Below, one piece after another: positions 1-6,926 of a stretch of DNA of 64,000 nucleotides (positions are counted from its first letter, which is position 1; each line of letters begins with the position of its first letter). The DNA is from Salinisphaera shabanensis E1L3A. Its GTDB lineage: Bacteria; Pseudomonadota; Gammaproteobacteria; Nevskiales; Salinisphaeraceae. The notes under the pieces are model-generated. The model was not told the origin of the DNA and did not search any database. It saw only the letters and a program-made list of their open reading frames with translations. The DNA is taken from NCBI RefSeq assembly GCF_000215955.2, contig NZ_AFNV02000008.1:1-64000 (forward strand), given 5' to 3'. Made by a program: the position numbers and the translations under genes.

Positions 1-1
1 G

Positions 2-988
2 AAACGGCAACACGCCCTAGTGGGCGTGGTTGCGGCATTGGGTGTTGCAACCGCGTCCATCGGTAACGCGCGGGCCGCCGAGACGATTAAGTTCGGGCAT
101 GTGGGCCAGCCTGGGTCGCTGATGGACAAGGTGGCCACCGAATTCGCCAAGCGCGCCAATGAAAAGCTCGGCGATAAGGCCGAAGTGCGGGTCTACGGCT
201 CCAGCCAGCTCGGCAGCGATACCCAGATGCTGCGCAAACTCAAGTTGGGTACGATCGATATGTCACTGCCGTCTACCGTGATGAGTTCGGTGGCGCCGTC
301 GTTCGCGCTGTTCGAAATGCCGTTCATGGTTGCCGATCGCGAGCACATGTCGCGTATCCGCGAAAGCGAGCTGATTCGCGGCAAGCTCGACGAGGCCGCC
401 GAGTCCCAGAATTACAAGATCATTGGCATCTGGGAAAACGGTTTCCGCAACATCACGAACAACGAGCGTGCGATCAACACGCCGCAAGACCTGCGCGGCA
501 TCAAGCTACGCACGCCGAACGGCCAGTGGCGCGTGCGCATGTTCAAGTCCTACGGCGCCAATCCGACGCCCATGCCGTACTCCGAGACGTTCGTCGGACT
601 GCAGACCGGCGCGGTCGACGGTCAGGAAAATCCCTTGGCCCAAATCTATCCGGCACGCTTCTACGAGGTGCAGGATTATCTGTCCCTGTCGCGCCACGTC
701 TATACGCCGGCCTATGTGCTCACCGGCGCCAGCTGGCAGCGCCTGCCCGATGACGTACGCCAGATTCTGGCGCAGACCGCCGAAGATATGCAGCCGGTCG
801 CACTCGAGATGGGCGCCCAGCTCGACGATGAGTTGCTCACCAAGCTCAAGGACGAGGGCATGAAGGTCAACGATATCGACCGTCAGGCGTTCGTCGATGC
901 CTCGAAGCCGATCTATCAGGCGTTCGAGGAGGAGGTCGAAGACGGCGCGGCGATGATCGAAGAGGTCCGCAGCCTGAAGGACGAGTAG
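2..988 (+). CDS. dctP: TRAP transporter substrate-binding protein DctP (5' end outside window)
   Basis: Periplasmic solute receptor of a tripartite ATP-independent (TRAP) transporter; it captures an organic acid and hands it to the DctQM membrane unit. The frame is open to the left edge and already reads a signal-peptide core (LVGVVAALGVATASI) ending near ARA-AE, so the start codon is upstream; a GTG at 20 is only an internal possibility. The mature part has the DctP family layout: GHVGQPGSL near the N-terminus, a QLGSDTQML segment, and the ligand-binding stretch around LRTPNGQW with GLQTGAVDGQENPLAQI after it. The substrate cannot be named. The neighbouring CoA-transferase and crotonase suggest an acid that is activated to a CoA thioester. 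Confidence 0.93.
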   Translation, partial: KRQHALVGVVAALGVATASIGNARAAETIKFGHVGQPGSLMDKVATEFAKRANEKLGDKAEVRVYGSSQLGSDTQMLRKLKLGTIDMSLPSTVMSSVAPSFALFEMPFMVADREHMSRIRESELIRGKLDEAAESQNYKIIGIWENGFRNITNNERAINTPQDLRGIKLRTPNGQWRVRMFKSYGANPTPMPYSETFVGLQTGAVDGQENPLAQIYPARFYEVQDYLSLSRHVYTPAYVLTGASWQRLPDDVRQILAQTAEDMQPVALEMGAQLDDELLTKLKDEGMKVNDIDRQAFVDASKPIYQAFEEEVEDGAAMIEEVRSLKDE

Positions 989-1078
989 TCCGACTACGCT
1001 ACACCGCGGCCTCGGCCCCACGGCCGGCCGCGGTGTGAGCCCCGCTGTGAATCGATCATCTGTTATGGAGTATTTCTC

Positions 1079-1663
1079 GTGAAGACACTAGCGGTCATTC
1101 GGGCGAGTCTCGACCGGGTGCTGGAAGCGATTGTCGTCGTGCTCATGATAGCGCTTGCGCTCGTGGTCACCGCCGGCTTTGCGTCCCGGTTGATGAATAT
1201 GCCCATGTCATGGACGGGCGAAGTCGCCGCCACCGGCCTGGCGTGGCTGACGTACTATGGCGGCGCGCTTGCGGCGAGCAAGGGCGCGCATATCACCTGC
1301 CCCAATATCGTCAACATGATGCCACCGGCCCTGCGGGTACCGGTGATCGTCGTCGCTGAAGTTTTCACGATCGCGTTCTTCGTGCTGCTGGCCTGGACCG
1401 GCTATCAGGTGATGGTGATCCTCGAAGGAAGTTCGTTGGTCAGCCTGCCGTCGGTGTCGCAACAGTTGACCCAGTAGGTGATTCCGATCGCCTCCGTGCT
1501 GTTCATTGTGGCCGAGCTGCTGCGTTTCCCGGAAACGCTTGCCTGTGCTCGTGGCAACGGCTTCGTGCATGAGCCCGACCTCGAAGAGGAAATGCCGGAG
1601 TCCGCCGAGGCGATAGAAGAGAACAGCGCAATCGCGCGCCGCGACGCGACGCAGGAGCGCTGA
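1079..1663 (+). pseudogene. dctQ: TRAP transporter small permease DctQ interrupted by an in-frame TAG
   Basis: Small four-helix membrane subunit that joins the DctP receptor to the DctM channel. GTG start at 1079 with GGAG at 1067-1070. The first 132 codons give three hydrophobic segments and the family's MSWTGEVAATGLAWLTYYGGALAA region. A TAG at 1475-1477 then stops translation right after SQQLTQ. The same frame continues for 61 codons with the expected fourth helix (VIPIASVLFIVAELL) and an acidic tail, ending in TGA one base before dctM. DctQ proteins usually have Trp at about this place, so TGG to TAG is the simplest explanation. It could be a real nonsense mutation, suppressed amber, or a base error. 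If real, the TRAP system is probably inactive. Confidence 0.85.
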
Positions 1664-1664
1664 C

Positions 1665-2951
1665 ATGGCGATTACTTTCATGCTGCTGGGCCTGTTGGCC
1701 CTCATTTTGATCAATGTGCCGATTGGCGTGGCGCTTGCCGTGGTCGGCGCCGCGGGCATGTACCTGAGCTACGGGGCGATGGCGCTGCCGAACGTGGCGC
1801 TGACCATGTACGACGGTGCGACCTCGTTCCCGCTGCTCGCGATCCCGCTGTTCGTGTTCGCCGGCGCGATCATGAATGCTTCGAGTATCGCGCGCCGGCT
1901 GATCGATCTGGCCTCGGCCATGGTCGGCTTTATTCGCGGCGGGCTGTCGCTGGTGACCATCGGTTCGTCAATCTTCTTTGCCGAGATCTCGGGCTCGGCG
2001 GTGGCCGGCGTGGCCGCGCTCGGCAGCGTACTGATCCCGGCGATGCGCAAGCGCGGTTACTCGCGCGAATTCTCGGCGGCGATCTCGTCGTCGGCGGCGA
2101 GCCTGGCCATCATCCTGCCGCCATCGATCCCGATGATTCTCTATGCCGTGATGGCGCAGGAGTCGGTGGTGAAGATGTTCATCGCCGGCGTTTTTCCGGG
2201 TCTGCTCGGCGCGCTCGGCCTGGCGTTGATGGCGTATTACCTGGCACGCAAGAACAATTATCCGGTCGAGGACAAGTTCCGCCTGTCACGGTTGCTGGAA
2301 GCGTTCAAGCACGCGTTCTGGGCGCTGACCATTCCGGTGATCGTGCTCGGCGGGATCTTCGGCGGTTTCGTGACCGCCACCGAAGGCGCCGCACTGGCCG
2401 TGGTCGCCGCGTTGCTCATCAGTGGTCTGATTTATCGCGAACTGAATCTGAGCAAGCTCTACAAGGCCTGCCTCGAGGGCGGCGTTCAGACCGCGGTTGT
2501 GATGCTTCTGGTCGCGGCCTCCGCGCTGGTTGGCGACTATTTCACCGAAGCCCAGCTGCCGCAGCAGCTCGCTGCCGGTATCGAGGGCATTACCACCAAT
2601 ACCTACGCGGTGCTGGCACTGCTGAATGTGTTCTTCCTGATTCTGGGCATGTTCCTGCACTCGGCCGCGGCGATCATCCTGGTCGTGCCGATCGTCATGC
2701 CGCTGATCCACGCGGTGGGTATCGATCCGGTGCACTTCGGCCTGATCGTGACGCTCAATCTCGCCATCGGCCAGCAGACGCCGCCGGTGGCCAGCGTGCT
2801 GATCACCTCCTGCTCGATCGCCAAGGCCGACGTCTGGCGTACCAGCCGCGTGAACCTGTGGTTCATCGGCGTGTTGTTCGCGCTGCTGATGATCAACACC
2901 TATGTGCCGACCATTGCGCTCGCGCTGGTGCACCTGGTCTATGGCTACTGA
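1665..2951 (+). CDS. dctM: TRAP transporter large permease DctM
   Basis: Twelve-helix channel subunit of the TRAP transporter, 428 aa, normal length for the family. ATG follows the dctQ stop by one base and has an AGGAGCG Shine-Dalgarno inside the end of dctQ, so translation is probably coupled. Visible family blocks are GLLALILINVPIGVALA at the N-terminus, PLLAIPLFVFAGAIM near 65-80, ISGSAVAGVAALGSVLIPAM near 110-130, PPSIPMILYAV near 155 and the conserved GQQTPPVASVL near 368. The gene is intact, unlike dctQ before it. Confidence 0.93.
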   Translation: MAITFMLLGLLALILINVPIGVALAVVGAAGMYLSYGAMALPNVALTMYDGATSFPLLAIPLFVFAGAIMNASSIARRLIDLASAMVGFIRGGLSLVTIGSSIFFAEISGSAVAGVAALGSVLIPAMRKRGYSREFSAAISSSAASLAIILPPSIPMILYAVMAQESVVKMFIAGVFPGLLGALGLALMAYYLARKNNYPVEDKFRLSRLLEAFKHAFWALTIPVIVLGGIFGGFVTATEGAALAVVAALLISGLIYRELNLSKLYKACLEGGVQTAVVMLLVAASALVGDYFTEAQLPQQLAAGIEGITTNTYAVLALLNVFFLILGMFLHSAAAIILVVPIVMPLIHAVGIDPVHFGLIVTLNLAIGQQTPPVASVLITSCSIAKADVWRTSRVNLWFIGVLFALLMINTYVPTIALALVHLVYGY

Positions 2952-2964
2952 TCGGGAGAAGATC

Positions 2965-3750
2965 ATGGCAACCGACGAACTGCTGTTCGAGAAATCCGGC
3001 GCCAAGGCGTCGATCGTGTTCAACCGGCCCGACGTACACAACGCCATGAACTGGGCGATGTACGACCGGCTCGAATCGGTCTGTGACGAGATCGACGCCG
3101 ACGACGATATCCGCGTGGTCACGCTGCGCGGCGCCGGCAGCAAGGCCTTCGTGGCCGGCACCGATATCGGCCAGTTCCGCGACTTCGAGTCGGGCGACGA
3201 TGCCGTGGCCTACGAACAGCGCATCGATCGCGTGGTCGGCCGGCTCGAACGGCTCAAGCGCCCGACGATCGCGTTGCTGCAGGGCGTATGCGTGGGCGGC
3301 GGCGCGGCCATCGCACTGGCCTGCGATTTTCGCTATGCGGACCAGAACCTCAAGCTCGGCATCCCCATCGCCAAGACGCTCGGCAACTGTCTGTCGATGG
3401 CCAACTTCGCGCGGCTGGTCGATTTGCTCGGCACGCCCAAGGCCAAGGAGATGCTCATGCTCGCGCGGCTGTTCAAGGCCGACGAGTGCGTTGCCGCGGG
3501 CGTGGTCAACGATGTATTCGATGCTCGCGAAATCGAGGCCGAGGTCGACGCCATCGCCGAGCGCCTCACACAGATGGCGCCATTGACCGTGGCCGCCACC
3601 AAGGCCGCGATTCAGCGTATCCACGAAGCCCGACGTATCGCGCCGGAAGACGGCGAAGATCTGATTCGGTCCTGCTACACGAGCGCGGATTTTCACGGCG
3701 CAGTCGACGCATTCATGCAAAAGCGGCAGTACACCTGGCAAGGCCGCTAG
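2965..3750 (+). CDS. Enoyl-CoA hydratase/isomerase (crotonase) family protein
   Basis: Crotonase-fold protein of 261 aa acting on a CoA thioester. ATG at 2965 is chosen because GGGAG lies at 2954-2958; an in-frame ATG at 2941 would overlap dctM. Oxyanion-hole elements are visible: FVAGTDIGQF near residue 50 and GVCVGGGAAIALACDFRYA near 100-118. By eye, the position that usually carries the hydratase Glu (QPE in enoyl-CoA hydratases) reads IPI here, so ordinary hydratase chemistry is doubtful and an isomerase, lyase or hydrolase activity is possible. It sits between the TRAP genes and a CoA-transferase, which suggests the imported acid is activated and processed as a CoA ester. Confidence 0.85.
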   Translation: MATDELLFEKSGAKASIVFNRPDVHNAMNWAMYDRLESVCDEIDADDDIRVVTLRGAGSKAFVAGTDIGQFRDFESGDDAVAYEQRIDRVVGRLERLKRPTIALLQGVCVGGGAAIALACDFRYADQNLKLGIPIAKTLGNCLSMANFARLVDLLGTPKAKEMLMLARLFKADECVAAGVVNDVFDAREIEAEVDAIAERLTQMAPLTVAATKAAIQRIHEARRIAPEDGEDLIRSCYTSADFHGAVDAFMQKRQYTWQGR

Positions 3751-3767
3751 ATACGGAGAAACTTAAG

Positions 3768-4953
3768 ATGAGTCTACCGCTGGACGGGCTGCGCGTGCTC
3801 GACATTTCGCAGATCATGGCCGGACCCTACTGCACGATGGTGCTCGCCGATATGGGCGCCGACGTCACCAAGATCGAAAAGATCAAGGGCGGCGACGATT
3901 CGCGCCAGATGGGTCCCTACATCGAGGACGAGTCGGCCTGCTTCATGCAGATCAACCGCAACAAGCGCAGTGTGGCGCTCAACCTCAAGGACCCGGCGGC
4001 GCGCGAGCTGTTCTATGACATGGCGCGCCAGGCCGACGTCATCATCGAGAACTACCGCCCCGGCGTGACCCAGTCGCTCGAGGTCGACTACGAAAGCATC
4101 AAGCAGATCAACCCGGGCATCATCTATGCGTCCATCTCCGGCTATGGTCAGACCGGGCCCTACGCCAACAAGGGCGGCTTCGACCTGGTCGCCCAGGGCG
4201 CAACCGGGCTGATGTCGATGACCGGCGAGCCGGGGCGGCGACCGCTCAAGACCGGCGTAGCGGTCTACGACATCGGCGCCGGCATCACTGCGGTCTACTC
4301 GATCCTGGCGGCTTATATCCATCGGCAGAAGACCGGCGAAGGCCAGCAGGTGGATGTGGCTATCGGCGAGTGCGGCATCCCGTGGTTCACCTGGGAGGCG
4401 GCCGCCTATTTCGGCGAGGGCCGCGAGCCGCAGCCCACCGGCTGGCGTCATCGAGTCTCCGCGCCGTACCAGGCGCTGGCCACGCGCGACGGCTATTTCA
4501 TGCTCGGCTGCGCCAACCAGCGTACCTGGGAGCGCTTCTGCAACGATGTGGTGAACAAGCCGGAATGGATCGACGATTCGCGCTTTGCCACGAACAGCGA
4601 TCGCGGACGTAACGTCGAGGAACTTGAAGCGCTCATCGAAGAGGCCTTTGCGGACGAGGACACGGATACCTGGCGCCAGCGCTGCGACGCCGCGGGCGTA
4701 CCGACCGATCAACACCTTTTCGCAGGCCTTGTCGGACCCGCACTATATCGAGCGCGGTATGGTCCAGGAATTCGAACATCCGACGGCCGGCAATGTGAAG
4801 ACGCTGGGCTTTGCGAGCAAGTTCTCGTCCACGCCGCAGCAGATCCGTCGCCCGAGCCCGTTGCTCGGCGAACATACCGAGGAAGTGCTGGCCGATATGG
4901 GTATCGACGCCGGGCGTCTGGCCGAACTGCGCGAGCGCGGGGCGGTCGGCTAG
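3768..4953 (+). pseudogene. CaiB/BaiF (class III) CoA-transferase, frameshifted near 4705
   Basis: Class III CoA-transferases move CoA between carboxylic acids. ATG at 3768 follows GGAG at 3755-3758. The first frame gives about 310 codons of clear family sequence: LDGLRVLDISQIMAGPYCTM at the N-terminus, KIEKIKGGDDSR, NRNKRSVALNLK, ISGYGQTGPY, and the catalytic-Asp region GVAVYDIGAG. At about 4700-4710, after DAAGVP, the family's usual (A/T)GPINTF continues in the +1 frame (PINTFSQALSDPHYIERGMVQ to the TAG at 4951-4953). A 5-base deletion, or 2 bases with one residue fewer, would explain it. Joined length is about 395 codons, normal for the family. Either a true frameshift or a sequence error. 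Confidence 0.87.
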
Positions 4954-5011
4954 GCTCGTTGACTGGGCGGTGCGGCTCAATCCGGGCCGCGCTTGCCCGG
5001 TTCGGATTGCG

Positions 5012-6127
5012 CTACAGACTCATGCCGCGCGCGGTCACCGGCCAGAGTGCAACCACGCGGTCGCCGCGAAAGCCGACGAGCCAGTCGTGCATGTTGACCG
5101 TCGGGTCGCAGTGCCCGGGTACGAGGCGCAGCGTATCGCCGAGCGTGAGCGTGTCCCGTGGATCGTCGAGCTGGCCGTGCTCGTCGGAGGCGCCGGTGTA
5201 AGTCACGCCTGGCCTGTCGAAGACGGTCGGCAAGCCCGAATCCACGCTGTGCGATTTCAGCCCGGCATCGCAAACCGCGCGACCGGCGCGCGTCTTGCTG
5301 ATCACCCGGGCCAGGACGAACAGGCTGTGTCGGAAGGGCAGGCCGGCGCCGTTGGTGGCGGCTACGCGCGCGTAGTCGGCGTCGAGAAAGACATAGGAAC
5401 CGCATTGCAACTCGTTGTAGACGCCGCTGGCGGCTTCCATGTCGAAACTGCCGGTGCCGGCGCCCGCAACGATCTCGCAAGTCAGCCCTTCGCGCGCCAG
5501 GCGCTCGACGGTGTCGCGCGTGAGGCCGACCACCGCATCGATGGCCGCGCGTCGTTCGGCGTGGTCGCGGATGTGCTGGGCGGGGCCGTGGTAGGCCTGC
5601 AGGCCGGCGAAGCGCAGGTTCGTACAGGCCGCGATCGAGCGGGCGAGCTTACAGGCCGGCTCGCCCGGTGCGAGGCCGCAGCGTCCGGCACCGACATCCA
5701 TTTCCACCAGCAAGTCGAGCCGGGTTGCGAAGCGGGCCGCGGCGGCCTCGAGAGCGGCCACGTTGTCGGCATCGTCGGCACAGACGATCACCCGCGCGTC
5801 ACCGGCGAGTGCGGCCAGTCGATCGATCATGCGCGGCGCGACCACTTCGTTGGATACGAGTACATCACGCACGCCGGCGTGCACCATGGCTTCGGCCTCG
5901 CTCACGGTCTGGCAGCACAGGCCGACCGCGCCTTGGGCGAGTTGGCGCGCGGCGATATCCGCGCTCTTGTGGCTTTTCGCATGCGGGCGCAGGCGTACCC
6001 CGGCCCTTTGTGCGAAGTCGGCGAGATACGCGATATTGGCCTCCAGCGCATCGATATCGACCAGCAGACACGGCGTATCGACCGCGGTGATATGCATGCC
6101 GACCTCGGCCGGTATATTGAACGCCAT
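5012..6127 (-). CDS. DSD1-family PLP enzyme (D-threonine aldolase / D-3-hydroxyaspartate aldolase-like)
   Basis: Fold-type III (alanine racemase-like) pyridoxal-phosphate enzyme, 371 aa, that would cleave or dehydrate a D-beta-hydroxy amino acid. The start is the ATG at 6127 (MAFNIPAEV), 14 bases after the GntR gene; upstream in-frame sequence overlaps that gene and looks non-coding. The PLP lysine is in LRPHAKSHK near residue 49. The C-terminal metal motif GHCDPTVNMHDW (His and Cys/Asp ligands) is intact near residues 343-354. D-threonine aldolase, D-serine dehydratase and D-3-hydroxyaspartate aldolase share these motifs, so the substrate is open. It lies in line with the GntR gene and the FAD dehydrogenase. 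Confidence 0.85.
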   Translation of the reverse strand: MAFNIPAEVGMHITAVDTPCLLVDIDALEANIAYLADFAQRAGVRLRPHAKSHKSADIAARQLAQGAVGLCCQTVSEAEAMVHAGVRDVLVSNEVVAPRMIDRLAALAGDARVIVCADDADNVAALEAAAARFATRLDLLVEMDVGAGRCGLAPGEPACKLARSIAACTNLRFAGLQAYHGPAQHIRDHAERRAAIDAVVGLTRDTVERLAREGLTCEIVAGAGTGSFDMEAASGVYNELQCGSYVFLDADYARVAATNGAGLPFRHSLFVLARVISKTRAGRAVCDAGLKSHSVDSGLPTVFDRPGVTYTGASDEHGQLDDPRDTLTLGDTLRLVPGHCDPTVNMHDWLVGFRGDRVVALWPVTARGMSL

Positions 6128-6140
6128 GCTACGACCGCGC

Positions 6141-6824
6141 TCAGTTGGCGAGTGCGTCGGCGCTCGGATTGTCGTCGTCCACCGTGTCCGCGTCCACGCG
6201 GTCCAGCTTGTGCTTGAGATGGCCGCGCAGAATATTGCCCATCGCTCGGCTGTCGCGATTTTCAAGGGCGACGACGATCTGTTCGTGTTCGTCGACCACC
6301 TGGGCCCAGAGCTCGGGTGACATACGTTCGGAAAACCGAAAACGGCGAACGCGCTCGTTGAGGTTGTGGTACGTCTCCGCCAGCACCGGATTGCGTGCGC
6401 CGGCGACCAGGGCCTCGTGGATTTGCTGGTTTATCTCGAAATAGGCGGTTAGATCGCCGGCTTCGTAGTGGGCAATCATGCGCGCGTGTAGCTGGCGTAC
6501 GGTTTCGATCTCTTCGGTGCTCACGTGCTGGCAGGCGAGTTCGCCAGACAGACCCTCGAGCGCGCTCATTACGTCGAGCGTGTCCTTGAGCATGCGACGC
6601 GTGAGCTTGACCACGCGCGCGCCGCGGTTGGGCAGTAGTTCCACAAAGCCTTCCGAGGCCAGCACCTTGAGCGCCTCGCGCAGCGGCGTACGCGAAATGC
6701 CGAACTGTTCGCAGAGCTGCTTCTCGGGCACCCGCGTACCGGGTTTCAGCTGGCCATCCTTGATCATCGCCCGGATGCGATGGGCCGCTTCACCGTAGAG
6801 AGAACCCTGTCTGATCTTGTCCAT
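6141..6824 (-). CDS. GntR-family regulator, FCD subfamily
   Basis: DNA-binding repressor or activator of 227 aa. Residues about 8-75 form the winged helix (GEAAHRIRAMIKDGQLKPG, then EQFGISRTPLREALKVLASEG). Residues about 85-210 are an all-helical FCD ligand domain with the usual FEINQQIHEAL motif. FadR-type regulators of this class commonly sense organic acids. It stands between the FAD dehydrogenase and the PLP enzyme, all on the same strand, so it probably controls these and perhaps the convergent TRAP operon. A candidate operator lies at 9948-9965. No strong ribosome binding site is visible. Confidence 0.9.
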   Translation of the reverse strand: MDKIRQGSLYGEAAHRIRAMIKDGQLKPGTRVPEKQLCEQFGISRTPLREALKVLASEGFVELLPNRGARVVKLTRRMLKDTLDVMSALEGLSGELACQHVSTEEIETVRQLHARMIAHYEAGDLTAYFEINQQIHEALVAGARNPVLAETYHNLNERVRRFRFSERMSPELWAQVVDEHEQIVVALENRDSRAMGNILRGHLKHKLDRVDADTVDDDNPSADALAN

Positions 6825-6841
6825 GCCGTAACTGCCAATAC

Positions 6842-6873
6842 CGACCCTCGGCGCATATCTGCACCGAGGGTCG
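6842..6873 (-). repeat. Perfect 10-bp inverted repeat ahead of the GntR gene
   Basis: CGACCCTCGG at 6842-6851 and its exact complement at 6864-6873 enclose a 12-base loop. It lies 53 bases after the stop of the FAD dehydrogenase and 17 bases before the GntR start, both on the minus strand. There is no T tract on the minus strand, so it is a weak candidate for a terminator. It could be an mRNA hairpin hiding the GntR start or an operator. Confidence 0.5.
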
Positions 6874-6926
6874 CGGGTGATTGTTTCAATTAGCGAGACG
6901 GTAACAGACCGTCGCCGCGCGGGCGT

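Noticed and set aside
2286-3741. Antisense open frames over dctM and the crotonase
   Set aside because: Both genes on the plus strand have clear motifs and ribosome binding sites.
4811-6217. Open frame of 468 codons on the plus strand opposite the PLP enzyme
   Set aside because: The minus strand carries a recognisable DSD1-family enzyme; the plus-strand reading is low-complexity and has no motifs.
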